Shown: positions 26,461 to 35,353 of the stretch, piece after piece
Layout: the number at the start of each line of letters is the position of its first letter
How positions within the stretch are numbered: position 1 is the first letter of the stretch
NCBI RefSeq assembly: GCF_000327065.1
Contig: NC_019936.1
Coordinates: forward strand, 2,621,001 to 2,685,000
Source: Stutzerimonas stutzeri RCH2
GTDB taxonomy: Bacteria > Pseudomonadota > Gammaproteobacteria > Pseudomonadales > Pseudomonadaceae
Direction: 5' to 3'
Length of the DNA stretch: 64,000 nt
Position numbers and translations under genes: made by a program
The notes under the pieces: model-generated
What the model was told of the DNA's origin: nothing
Seen by the model: only the letters and a program-made list of their open reading frames with translations
Database searches by the model: none

Positions 26461-28090
26461 ATGCGTCCGACGGTTGAAGTCCACCCTTCTATCCACCGCA
26501 ACACCATTGGTGACGCCCTGCAACGCATAGCCATGCGGAGCCCCGAACAGATCGCCTTGCAGTACAGGGAGCGCCGCTGGAGCTTCCAGGCGCTGGATCG
26601 TGCGGCGAACCGTGTAGCCAATCATCTGCTGGCCCTTGGCCTGAGCAAAGCGGACCGGGTCGCGGCATACGGCAAGAACTCCGATGCCTACCTGATTCTC
26701 TGGCTTGCCTGTACCCGTGCCGGCCTGATTCACGTTCCGGTCAACTACTCGCTGACCGAACACGAACTGGCCTACGTACTCGACCAGTCGGGCGCCCGCG
26801 CCCTTTTTCGTCGACGACAGCCTGAAAGGCCTGGTCGACCGCATTCCGGCCCAGCGCCAACTGGCGATCCGCGGCAGTCTGCACAGCAATGAAACGACAT
26901 CGGATCGCAGCGATATTCTCAGAATCGCCACCGGTTCCGCCTGCGATTTGCCACCTGAGGTCGACATAGCCGAAACCGATGTCGTGCAGATTCTCTACAC
27001 CTCAGGCACCACCTCCGATCCCAAGGGCGCGATGCACAGCCACCGCTCGCTGATGACCGAGTATTCCAGCTGCCTCCTGCACCTCGATATAAAGGCCAGC
27101 GACCGCTGCCTGGCAGCCCTGCCTCTCTACCACTCGGCACAGATGCATGTGTTCACCATGCCGGCGCTGCTGGCCGGCGCCTTCAGCTGCCTGACGGATA
27201 CGCCGACGCCTGAAGAAATTCTGCGACTGCTCAAGACCGAACAGCTGAACAGCTTCTTCGCGCCACCAACCGTCTGGATAGCCCTGCTGCGCCATGAGCA
27301 ATTCGTCGAGGCGCAACTACGGCACGTACAGAAGCTCTACTACGGCGCCTCGATCATGCCGGAGCCAATCGCCCGGGAGCTGGGCGCGCGATTGCCGCAA
27401 TCGGGCCTCTACAACTGCTACGGTCAGAGCGAGATCGCCCCGCTGGCGACGGTCCTGACGCCCGAAGAGCACAGGGAGCGGCCGACATCCTGTGGCCGGC
27501 CGGTAAGCAACGTGCTGACGCGGATAATCGACCCCTCCACCGGCGAAGAATGTGCCCCCGGCGTTGCAGGTGAGCTGGTCCACCGCTCGCCGCAGCTGAT
27601 GGTCGGTTACTGGGAGAAGCCGGCCGAAACCGCCGAGGCGTTCGCGGACGGCTGGTTCCACTCCGGGGACCTGGGCTACCGCGATGCGCAGGGCTACATC
27701 TGGATCGTCGATCGCATCAAGGACATCGTGAATACCGGCGGCGTGCTGGTCGCCAGTCGCGATGTGGAGGAAGCGCTCTATCGGCATCCACATGTCGCTG
27801 AAGTAGCGGTCATTGGCGTGCCCGACCAGAAATGGATCGAAGCGATCGCCGCCGTGGTGGTCCTGAAGCAGAACGCCACGCTGGATGCGCAGGCACTGCT
27901 GCACCATGCCCGTGCTCACCTCGCGCCGTTCAAGGTCCCGAAGCATGTGCATTTCGTGGAGCAACTGCCGAAGAATTCATCAGGCAAGCTGTTGAAGCGG
28001 GTACTGCGCGTCCAGTTCGGTGCGTCAGCGCGCAGCAGCCTGGGCGAAGCCGGCGACAACCTTCAGCAGAGCGAGGCCAGCGCCAGATAA
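26461..28090 (+). pseudogene. AMP-dependent acyl-CoA ligase with a +1 frameshift
   Basis: Two frames together make one complete ligase of about 540 residues. The first part (26461 to about 26808) covers the N-terminal domain through YVLDQSGARALF. The second frame continues with VDDSLKGLVDRIPA, the P-loop YTSGTTSDPKGAMHSH, the hinge region GWFHSGDLGYRD and the C-terminal NSSGKLLKRVLR. The shift falls in the run CCCTTTTTCG (T5 at 26804-26808); one T fewer restores the frame. ATG 26461 is favoured over 26455 because GAGG lies 7 bases before it. This is either a sequencing error in a homopolymer or a recent lesion; all key motifs are intact, so decay must be young. The ligase would activate the acid fed to the dehydrogenase and thiolase. 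Confidence 0.85.
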
Positions 28091-28142
28091 GGATGACGCT
28101 GGCCTCGAGTCACGCGGTCAGAACCCGCCCGCAGGGGAGGAT

Positions 28143-29369
28143 CTAGGCAGCTTCGGCAATATCGCCGTGAGCGATGCAGGAAGCAGCAGTGAAGAGCACA
28201 TCGGTCGAAGAGTTGAGCGCTGTTTCGGCCGAATCCTGCACCACGCCGATGATGAAGCCCACCGCCACCACCTGCATCGCCAGGTCGTTGGAGATGCCGA
28301 ACAGGCTGCACGCCAGCGGGATAAGCAACAACGACCCGCCGGCCACACCCGATGCGCCACAGGCACACACGGCGGCCAACAGGCTCAGCAGAACCGCCGT
28401 GGCGATATCGACCTGAATACCGAGGGTGTTGACCGCAGCCAGGGTCAACACGGTGATGGTGATCGCCGCACCGCCCATGTTGATGGTTGCGCCGAGCGGG
28501 ATGGATACCGAATAGGTGTCCTTGTGCAGCCCAAGTCGCTGGCACAGCTGCATGTTCACCGGGATGTTGGCGGCCGAACTGCGGGTGAAGAACGCGGTGA
28601 TACCGCTCTCGCGCAGGCAGGTGAACACCAGCGGATAGGGATTGCGGCGAATCTGCCAGAACACGATCAAAGGATTCATCACCAGCGCCATGAACAGCAT
28701 GGCACCCACCAGCACCAGCAGCAGGCGCAGGTAACCCAGCAACACATCGAAGCCCGAATCAGCCAACGTGCCAGCAACCAGCCCGAAGACGCCGAGCGGC
28801 GCGAAGCGAATGACCACCTTGACGATCAGCGTGACGCCATCGGACAGATCACCAATCAGCCGCCGTGTGCTGTCCTGCGCATGACGGAAGGCGAAACCGA
28901 GGCCGATCGCCCACGCGAGAATGCCGATGAAGTTGCCATTGAGCAGCGCGCGTACCGGGTTGTCGGCGACATTGAACAAGAGCGTCTGCAGCACCGCGCC
29001 TACGCCCGAAGGCGGAGTGACGTCAGCCGCTCCACTCACCAGCGTGAGCGTGGTGGGAAACATGAAGCTCGCCAGCACGGCCACCGCCGAGGCGCTCAGT
29101 GTGCCAAGCGCGTAGAGCAGGATGATCGGCCGTATATGGGTAGGCTGGCCACGCTTGTGATTGGCCAATGACGAGGTCACCAGCACGAACACCAGAATCG
29201 GTGCCACCGCCTTGAGCGCCTGCACGAACAAGTCGCCCAGCAGCGCTACCGATTTCGCCGCAGCCGGCAGGAAAAGCGCCAGTAAGGCGCCGGCCACCAG
29301 GCCGACCACGATCTGGGCGACCAGGCTGGTACGACTGATGAAGCGGATGACTCTAGGCATATCGGACAT
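28143..29369 (-). CDS. sstT: Na+:serine/threonine symporter SstT
   Basis: 408 residues, dicarboxylate/amino-acid:cation symporter family. Eight or so membrane helices with re-entrant-loop motifs: the Ser/Gly-rich [15 protein letters not shown] and [18 protein letters not shown], the SstT-type sodium-binding end. The N-terminal [20 protein letters not shown] and overall length match E. coli SstT. Inner membrane, sodium-driven uptake of serine and threonine. Convergent with the acyl-CoA ligase; apparently monocistronic. ATG 29369 and ATG 29360 are both possible starts. Confidence 0.9.
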   Translation of the reverse strand: MSDMPRVIRFISRTSLVAQIVVGLVAGALLALFLPAAAKSVALLGDLFVQALKAVAPILVFVLVTSSLANHKRGQPTHIRPIILLYALGTLSASAVAVLASFMFPTTLTLVSGAADVTPPSGVGAVLQTLLFNVADNPVRALLNGNFIGILAWAIGLGFAFRHAQDSTRRLIGDLSDGVTLIVKVVIRFAPLGVFGLVAGTLADSGFDVLLGYLRLLLVLVGAMLFMALVMNPLIVFWQIRRNPYPLVFTCLRESGITAFFTRSSAANIPVNMQLCQRLGLHKDTYSVSIPLGATINMGGAAITITVLTLAAVNTLGIQVDIATAVLLSLLAAVCACGASGVAGGSLLLIPLACSLFGISNDLAMQVVAVGFIIGVVQDSAETALNSSTDVLFTAASCIAHGDIAEAA

Positions 29370-29517
29370 AAACGCGTCTCGCAGCTAGGAAGGGAACGGC
29401 CCGGAGGTGGCCATTCCTGCCATGGAAAAACGCGGGATGGTACGCCGCTCGCCCGGCAATGCCCAGCGTTGCGCTGTCACGGGGCTGAAAGAGCGTCGCA
29501 GTCTGACGGCTGAGGAG

Positions 29518-29543
29518 ATGGGCGCCGTCAAACGACGCCCATG
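29518..29543 (-). terminator. Hairpin at the end of the first chemoreceptor gene
   Basis: ATGGGCG and CGCCCAT arms around a GTC/GAC inner pairing lie 8 bases beyond the stop of the chemoreceptor gene. There is no clear T-run, so termination efficiency is uncertain. Confidence 0.4.
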
Positions 29544-29550
29544 ATGTGGA

Positions 29551-31170
29551 TCAGACCTGGAAGCGCGCCACGAGGTTGTTCAGGTCGATGGCCAGGCGGG
29601 CCAGCTCCTGACTCGCCGCGCTGGTCTGGTTGGCACCGGCCGACGACTGCAGCGACAGATCCCGGATGTTCACCAGGTTGCGGTCGACCTCGCGGGCCAC
29701 CTGCGCCTGCTCTTCCGACGCACTGGCGATCACCAGGTTGCGCTCGCTGATCTGGCTGATAGCACTGGCGATACCATCGAGCGCCTCGCCTGCAGCGCGC
29801 GCCAGCTCCAGCGTCGTCCTGGCGCGCTCGTTGCTGAGTTGCATCGCGTGCACCGCCTTGTCGGTACCCTGATGTACGTCGCCAATCATCTGCTCGATTT
29901 CCTGGGTCGACTGTTGCGTGCGATGTGCCAGTGCCCGCACTTCATCGGCCACCACCGCGAAACCGCGGCCTGCATCCCCTGCCCGCGCGGCTTCGATGGC
30001 GGCGTTGAGTGCCAGCAGGTTGGTCTGTTCGGCGATCGAGCGAATCACGTCGAGCACCTTGCTGATATCACGTACCTGCCCGGCAAGCCGTTCGACTTCG
30101 GTGGCCGTCTGCGTTACGTCGTCGGCCAGCAGGCCAATCGAGTCGACCGTGCGAATGACCTGCTGGCGACCGTGCTGGGCCGTCTCGTCGGACTCTCGCG
30201 AGGCCTCGGACGTCGCCACGGCGTTGCGCGCAACCTCATCGACCGCCGCAGTCATTTCGTTGACTGCAGTGGCCGCCTGTTCGATCTCGTGATTCTGCTG
30301 ATGCAGGCCGCGGGTCGAGTCCTCGGTCACGACATTGAGCTCTTCCGCCGCTGACGCCAGCTGGTTGGAGGAATCGGAAATCCCCTGGATGGTTTCACGC
30401 AGGCTGCGCTGCATCGCCTGCAGCGCACTGAGCAGGCGCGCCGGCTCGTCGCTGCCGACAACCTGGAAATGGCGGGTCAGGTCGCCACCGGCAATCACCT
30501 CGGCAACGCCCACAGCTTCAGCCAGCGGTTGGACGATACTGCGTGTCAGCAGCATGGCGAGAATGATGGTAGCGATAAACGCCAGGATCATCGCAACGAC
30601 GACGCCCTGGAAAGCGCTGGCTGCTACCTCAAGGGCATGGGCACTCGCTGCATTAGCTGCGTTGCGGTTGAGGCCGATAAGGTCATAGACAGCTTTCGAG
30701 GTACTACGGGCATGCTCGTTCAGCTCCCCCCGGGTAATTTCGATCGCCTCCTCCATGCGATTCTGCAAGGCGAGTTCTACTATCCTGCGCTGAAAGCTCT
30801 CGTAGCGTGCCAGCGACTGGTCAAAGTTAGCCAGCAACGCCTTACCTTCGGTATCTTGTATCAGCCGATCAAGATCCTGTCGCTCCTGAGCCAGCGTCTT
30901 GCGTAGGCCGTCAAGGGTTTCCGCACCGCGGCTGCGCTCTGCCGGCTCGCTGATCAACAGGCGCAAGGTGCTTGCACGGATCATCAGGAACTCCTGATTG
31001 ACCTGACCGAGCAACTGAATCGTTGGCAACAAACGCTGGTCGACCTTCTCCGCGTCACCCTCCATCGCGGCAATCCTGGTCAATGCGAAGACACCGAGCA
31101 GGAACACCAGCAATGCCACCACGGCAAAACCCAATCCGGCCCTCAGGGCAATTCTCATCTGTCTAAACAT
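29551..31170 (-). CDS. Methyl-accepting chemotaxis protein (4HB sensor)
   Basis: 539 residues. First helix about 10-30, a periplasmic four-helix-bundle-type ligand domain (about 35-185, motif [10 protein letters not shown]), second helix about 190-212, HAMP domain (to about 265) and a cytoplasmic signalling domain with the conserved tip [19 protein letters not shown]. It signals to CheA/CheW. There is no C-terminal CheR-binding pentapeptide (ends VARFQV). It shares nearly all of its signalling domain with the next chemoreceptor, but the sensor domains differ, so the two sense different ligands through the same output. GAGG precedes ATG 31170. Confidence 0.93.
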   Translation of the reverse strand: MFRQMRIALRAGLGFAVVALLVFLLGVFALTRIAAMEGDAEKVDQRLLPTIQLLGQVNQEFLMIRASTLRLLISEPAERSRGAETLDGLRKTLAQERQDLDRLIQDTEGKALLANFDQSLARYESFQRRIVELALQNRMEEAIEITRGELNEHARSTSKAVYDLIGLNRNAANAASAHALEVAASAFQGVVVAMILAFIATIILAMLLTRSIVQPLAEAVGVAEVIAGGDLTRHFQVVGSDEPARLLSALQAMQRSLRETIQGISDSSNQLASAAEELNVVTEDSTRGLHQQNHEIEQAATAVNEMTAAVDEVARNAVATSEASRESDETAQHGRQQVIRTVDSIGLLADDVTQTATEVERLAGQVRDISKVLDVIRSIAEQTNLLALNAAIEAARAGDAGRGFAVVADEVRALAHRTQQSTQEIEQMIGDVHQGTDKAVHAMQLSNERARTTLELARAAGEALDGIASAISQISERNLVIASASEEQAQVAREVDRNLVNIRDLSLQSSAGANQTSAASQELARLAIDLNNLVARFQV

Positions 31171-31205
31171 GGCAAGACCTCACTTCGACTACGGGATATA
31201 ACCGT

Positions 31206-31233
31206 ATATCGGGCAAGGTCATGCATTACTTGA
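31206..31233 (-). promoter_or_regulatory. Sigma-28-like promoter for the first chemoreceptor gene
   Basis: On the minus strand TCAAGTAA, 12 bases, CCCGATAT approximates the FliA consensus TAAAGTTT-N11-GCCGATAA, with spacing one base longer. It ends 36 bases before the start codon. Chemoreceptor genes are typical FliA targets. Confidence 0.45.
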
Positions 31234-31301
31234 CAAGCGACAACAAATATATTTATCGCAATTGAGAATCCATCTTTTTCAACCTCGGGATTACCTTCGG
31301 G

Positions 31302-32921
31302 TCAAACTCGGAAGCCGCCGACCAGACCATTCAAACCAACCGCCAACCGTGCCAGTTCTTGGCTCGCCGCACTGCTTTGGCTCGCCCCAGCGGACGACTG
31401 CAGCGACAGATCGCGGATATTCACCAGATTGCGATCGACTTCCCGTGCTACCTGGGCCTGCTCCTCCGACGCACTGGCGATGACCAGATTGCGCTCGGAG
31501 ATCTGACTGATCGCAGCAGCGATTTCTTCCAGTGCTTCGCCGGCCGCACGCGCAAGGTCCAGCGTGGTACGTGCACGCTCGTTACTGACCTGCATGGCCT
31601 GCACTGCGCGGTCGGTTCCCTGATGCACGTCGCCGATCATCTGTTCGATCTCCTGGGTCGACTGTTGCGTCCGGTGCGCCAGCGCCCGCACCTCGTCGGC
31701 GACCACCGCAAAGCCGCGTCCCGCATCACCTGCTCGTGCGGCCTCGATAGCCGCGTTGAGCGCCAGCAGGTTGGTTTGCTCGGCGATCGAACGGATCACA
31801 TCCAGCACCTTGCTGATATCGCGCACCTGCGCCGCCAGCCGCTCAACCTCGGCGGAAGTCTGGGTCACATCGCCGGCCAGCTGGCCGATCGAATCGACGG
31901 TGCGGATCACCTGATTGCGCCCATGCTGTGCCGTCGCATCGGAATCTCGGGAGGCTTCGGAGGTAGCCACGGCGTTGCGCGCCACCTCGTCCACCGCCGC
32001 TGTCATCTCGTTGACCGCAGTGGCGGCCTGCTCGATTTCGTGGCTCTGCTGATTCATCCCACGGGTCGAATCCTCAGTGACCACGTTCAGCTGCTCGGCA
32101 GCGGATGCAAGCTGACTGGACGAATGAGAGATGCTCTGGATGGTGCCGCGCAAGCGCTCCTGCATGGAACGCAGTGCCGTCAGCAATCGCGCCGGTTCGT
32201 CCCGGCCGACGATGTCGATATGCCGCGTGAGATCACCACTGGCCACCACTTCGGCAATGCTCACCGCCTGTTGCAATGGCTGGACGATACTGCGGGTGAA
32301 AATCCATGCCAGCACAACCGTCAGCAGCACAGCGAGCACGATCGTCCCGATCATCCAGGCCTGCGAGCTCTGGAAGATGGCCGCGGCCGAGGCCGCCGAG
32401 AGTGCGGATTGCTCGTTGTTGAAGGCAGTCATCCTGGCAACTGCTTCGTTCAAACCGGTGCCGGCCGTGTTCAGCCTGGAGCCGACGACCTCAACGGCCT
32501 CCTCGATCCGGCCCTGGCCTTCCAGACGGACAATTTCTGACAGCACCTCGTCGAACGCGGTACGCGCACGCTGGTAGTTCTGGAACAGCTCGCGTTCCTG
32601 CGGATGGTCCACCGTGCGCTGATAGGCATCCTCGAGGCTCGACAGCTCGTTGCGAAAACGAGCCAGGGTGGCGCGGTTCTCTTCGACCCGCGTGCGATCG
32701 ATGATCAGCCGCAGCGTGTGAATCCGCGTGCGCAGGGTGTGTTGGTTGAGGTCACCGAGCGCGACGATACTGGGCAACCATTCATCGCTGAGCTTTGCCG
32801 CTTCGCTGCGAATCTTGCCCATCTGCAAGATGGCAAACAGCCCGAGCAGCAGGACAATCAGACCGATGAGGCCGAAACCCAGCGCGGATCGCTGAGACAC
32901 ATTCATGTTCCGAACAAGCAT
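31302..32921 (-). CDS. Methyl-accepting chemotaxis protein (4HB sensor), paralogue
   Basis: 539 residues when started at ATG 32921 ([17 protein letters not shown]), the same length as the neighbouring receptor. Same order: helix, four-helix-bundle sensor (motif [14 protein letters not shown]), helix (about 190-212), HAMP and signalling domain. The signalling domain is close to 90% identical by eye to the downstream receptor, whereas the sensor domain is clearly diverged, pointing to tandem duplication followed by sensor change or to gene conversion of the output half. No CheR pentapeptide (ends VGGFRV). Confidence 0.93.
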   Translation of the reverse strand: MLVRNMNVSQRSALGFGLIGLIVLLLGLFAILQMGKIRSEAAKLSDEWLPSIVALGDLNQHTLRTRIHTLRLIIDRTRVEENRATLARFRNELSSLEDAYQRTVDHPQERELFQNYQRARTAFDEVLSEIVRLEGQGRIEEAVEVVGSRLNTAGTGLNEAVARMTAFNNEQSALSAASAAAIFQSSQAWMIGTIVLAVLLTVVLAWIFTRSIVQPLQQAVSIAEVVASGDLTRHIDIVGRDEPARLLTALRSMQERLRGTIQSISHSSSQLASAAEQLNVVTEDSTRGMNQQSHEIEQAATAVNEMTAAVDEVARNAVATSEASRDSDATAQHGRNQVIRTVDSIGQLAGDVTQTSAEVERLAAQVRDISKVLDVIRSIAEQTNLLALNAAIEAARAGDAGRGFAVVADEVRALAHRTQQSTQEIEQMIGDVHQGTDRAVQAMQVSNERARTTLDLARAAGEALEEIAAAISQISERNLVIASASEEQAQVAREVDRNLVNIRDLSLQSSAGASQSSAASQELARLAVGLNGLVGGFRV

Positions 32922-32983
32922 TGAGGCATTCCTCTCGAAATTTCCAGCGCTGCTCTGGCGGGCAGGCAGCGGCGTCATCTGCC

Positions 32984-33010
32984 ATATCGTGTCGCAAGCG
33001 ACTGACTTGA
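32984..33010 (-). promoter_or_regulatory. Sigma-28-like promoter for the second chemoreceptor gene
   Basis: On the minus strand TCAAGTCA-N11-CACGATAT fits the FliA consensus spacing exactly, with partial matches in both elements, 63 bases upstream of the start codon. Confidence 0.5.
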
Positions 33011-33075
33011 ACGTTCGAGAGGTATTCCGTCGAATATCGGCCGGATAAGCGACGGACGGAGACGAATCGAGTCAC

Positions 33076-33540
33076 TCACTCCACAATGAAGCGCTGCTCA
33101 AGAATTTTGCGATCCCCCTGGAAGACCAGAAAATGCCAGTCGCCGGCGACGAGTTCGTGGGATTCGGTGAACTCGAACGCCATGACGTCCTGAGCGCTGT
33201 CCGGCACCAGCTTCTGTACGACCTCGAACTTGTCGTGTCGCTGCCCATCCGGCGTCACCACGCCAGGGGTCAGGTACAACAGCGTCAGCGGCATGTCGCC
33301 CTCGCGTTTGCCTTGCAACCTGTAGCGCACACCGAACTTGATGCCAAGGCGCGCCGGAACGCGGGTGGTGTGCTCGATCGCAGGATCGCTGCGACTCAAA
33401 ACTCGCTCACCTGGCTGCAGATCTAGTTGAGGGTTGCTGAACAGGCCGTATTCCACCGGCCCGGTGACTTCTACCGCTGCCCCTACTAAACCGCTAAAAA
33501 GCAGCAGGCCAACTAGCGAAAACGCACGTAACACTGGCAT
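33076..33540 (-). CDS. Secreted DUF3859-type protein
   Basis: 154 residues with a signal peptide ending near residue 21 (SGLVGAA then VEVTGP), so exported. The mature domain begins VEVTGPVEYGLFSNP and contains RLGIKFGVRYRLQG and ESHELVAGDWHFLVFQGDRKILEQRF, a beta-rich pattern as in the DUF3859 family of gammaproteobacteria. Function unknown. ATG 33540 is the start that gives the signal peptide; the upstream in-frame extension does not. It follows the amidohydrolase gene by 63 bases on the same strand and may be co-transcribed with it. Confidence 0.7.
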   Translation of the reverse strand: MPVLRAFSLVGLLLFSGLVGAAVEVTGPVEYGLFSNPQLDLQPGERVLSRSDPAIEHTTRVPARLGIKFGVRYRLQGKREGDMPLTLLYLTPGVVTPDGQRHDKFEVVQKLVPDSAQDVMAFEFTESHELVAGDWHFLVFQGDRKILEQRFIVE

Positions 33541-33603
33541 GTGACACTCCTGTCCGAAGAAAAGACAGGAGCCTATGAAGCACGGATGACAGCCTGATGA
33601 CAC

Positions 33604-34629
33604 TCAACGCAGAGCGTCTTGGCGCTTGCGGGGCAGCAGAGAGAGAAAGTTGTCACGTGCGACCTGATGAGCAACCTGCTCCGGCAACGCATCGAGAAAC
33701 GGTGCGAATGCCGCCATACCGTCGGCCAGACTGCCAAAGCGGCCGACCACATCCGACCCCAACACGAAACGAGTTGGATGCCGCTCGACCAGCTTGACCC
33801 ACGCGGGGTCGGCATTGCCGCGCTCGTCCAGCAGATAAGGCTTGAGCATGGTCCAGGACAGATCGATATAGAGGTTCGGGTAATCATCGAGCAGGCGACT
33901 GACCGTTTCGTGCAGGAAGGTCAGCTTCTCCTGATGTCGATGCAACTCCATGCTGGTACCGGCGTGCGCCCAGATGAAGCGGGTATGCGGGTGGTTGCGC
34001 AAAGGTTCTTCCAGCTCGACCAGATAAAGCGGATTGCGCTCGCGCTTGGAGGTGATGTTGGAGTGCAGCATCACCGGCAGATCGAACTCCGCTGCCAGGT
34101 GATAGACCCTGGCCAGCGCCTCGTTGTTGGCGCGCGGTGTGTCGCCTTCGGTCAGGGCAGTCACATCGTCATGACGCGTGAAAATCTCACCCAGCCCCTG
34201 CCAGAGCCCCGGATGCAGCTCAAGCATGCGGCGGATATGCGCATCGGCATTCTTGTCGTTGGGGTTGAAGCCGGAGAGGAAGGGATGAAAGCGCTTGCGC
34301 TGTTCCTCGTCCAGCTCCTCCAGAGCCGCGGCTACCAGCACATCGGTGGCGCTGTACCAATACACCGGCGCATCGTCACCGGCGTAATAGCGCGGCCGCT
34401 TGGGCTCGTTCTCGTGCCATTTCTTGGCCACCGGGATGCCGCTGATCATGACATGGTCGATGCCGCCGGCATCCATCGCCTCCAGCAGCTTCTGCATGCC
34501 ATCGGTTTCCTGGAAGAAATCGACGTAGTGCAGATGCGCGTCGCTATAACGGTACTCGCGTCCTTCTGCTGCAGCTACAAGCGGCAACAAGCAAAGCGCG
34601 GCGAGGGAAAGAATTCTGGGAATGTACAA
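33604..34629 (-). CDS. Secreted amidohydrolase-2 family metal hydrolase
   Basis: 341 residues. TTG 34629 is the likely start: an AGGAGG ribosome-binding site sits 8 bases before it, and it gives a signal peptide, LSLAALCLLPLVAAA, cut near residue 21. Mature motifs fit an amidohydrolase TIM barrel: DAHLHYVDFF (His-32, His-34), MLHSNITS, WAHAGTSMELH and VLGSDVVGRFG with the late Asp. The family includes metal-dependent hydrolases and decarboxylases; an exported member is less usual. Substrate unknown. Divergent from the OsmC-like gene across a 229-base gap holding an inverted repeat. Confidence 0.8.
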   Translation of the reverse strand: MYIPRILSLAALCLLPLVAAAEGREYRYSDAHLHYVDFFQETDGMQKLLEAMDAGGIDHVMISGIPVAKKWHENEPKRPRYYAGDDAPVYWYSATDVLVAAALEELDEEQRKRFHPFLSGFNPNDKNADAHIRRMLELHPGLWQGLGEIFTRHDDVTALTEGDTPRANNEALARVYHLAAEFDLPVMLHSNITSKRERNPLYLVELEEPLRNHPHTRFIWAHAGTSMELHRHQEKLTFLHETVSRLLDDYPNLYIDLSWTMLKPYLLDERGNADPAWVKLVERHPTRFVLGSDVVGRFGSLADGMAAFAPFLDALPEQVAHQVARDNFLSLLPRKRQDALR

Positions 34630-34726
34630 AGCACGGTCCTCCTGACAGCCAGCGAGTAGACCGTGAGCATTGCTCACCGTTCAGCTTTGCCGCAGCCCCG
34701 CACAATGAGCTCTACCCTCCCTCGCA

Positions 34727-34772
34727 TACCCCCTCCTGTATTGATTGGAATCAAAGCCGACACAGGAGGGTA
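34727..34772. repeat. Imperfect inverted repeat in a divergent promoter region
   Basis: TACCCCCTCCTGT (34727-34739) and ACAGGAGGGTA (34762-34772) can pair with a two-base bulge, enclosing the small palindrome GATTGGAATC. It lies between the divergent amidohydrolase and OsmC-like genes and could be a shared operator or an RNA hairpin in either leader. Confidence 0.4.
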
Positions 34773-34858
34773 GTTCTAGTATCGCCGGAACACTCGACCG
34801 CGCGGCTTCATCAGGCTAGGCGCGCCAATCCTCAGATGCAGCAGGCAAGGAACCTACC

Positions 34859-35293
34859 ATGGCTATGAAAACCATCAGCGCACGCGGAGAGCTGAACGCC
34901 GGAATGGCGATCGTGGTGGAGTGCGGCAATCACCGTCTGACCATGGACCAGCCGAAAAACGCAGCAGGCCAGGATCTAGGGCCCACTCCCCTCGAGGCCA
35001 TCCTGGCAGCCGTGGCCGGCTGCTTCGGCACCATAGGCCGTTTCATCGCGCATCAGCAGAAGATCGAACTGCGCGGCATGCGCTTCGAGATCGAGGCCGA
35101 TTACGACCCTGCCGGTCTTCTTGGCCGCGACCCGGAAGTACGCCCAGGCTTTCAGGAACTGCGCGTGAAAGTCGAAATCGACGCCGATCTGGATCAGGCA
35201 GGCAAACAGGCGCTTCTCGAACAGATCGAGAAACGCTGCCCGGTGGCGGACAATCTCACCCACGGCACCCGCCTGGTCAGCGTGTTGCTATGA
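34859..35293 (+). CDS. OsmC family protein
   Basis: 144 residues, OsmC/Ohr-type fold. Two cysteines fit the reactive pair of the family: Cys-55 in AAVAGCFGTIG and Cys-127 in EKRCPVADNLTHG. In Ohr/OsmC these reduce organic hydroperoxides using dihydrolipoyl proteins, but this protein is nearer to the broader YhfA-like OsmC group, whose role is less clear. Soluble, no signal peptide. Converges with htpG, sharing the hairpin that follows. Confidence 0.85.
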   Translation: MAMKTISARGELNAGMAIVVECGNHRLTMDQPKNAAGQDLGPTPLEAILAAVAGCFGTIGRFIAHQQKIELRGMRFEIEADYDPAGLLGRDPEVRPGFQELRVKVEIDADLDQAGKQALLEQIEKRCPVADNLTHGTRLVSVLL

Positions 35294-35308
35294 GCCTCTG
35301 ACAAACGA

Positions 35309-35335
35309 AAACGGCCCGTCAAGGACGGGCCGTTT
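35309..35335. terminator. Bidirectional terminator, osmC-like and htpG
   Basis: AAACGGCCCGTC (35309-35320) and GACGGGCCGTTT (35324-35335) form a 12-bp perfect stem with a 3-base loop. On the minus strand it is followed by TCGTTTGTC, which ends htpG transcription; on the plus strand it follows the osmC-like stop by 15 bases. Confidence 0.8.
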
Positions 35336-35353
35336 GGGCATTGCGCTTGCGGA

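Noticed and set aside
31255..31300. GCGATAAA with TTGAAAAA near the first chemoreceptor as a sigma-28 promoter
   Set aside because: The spacing is 15 bases instead of 11; the site at 31206-31233 is closer to consensus and to the gene.
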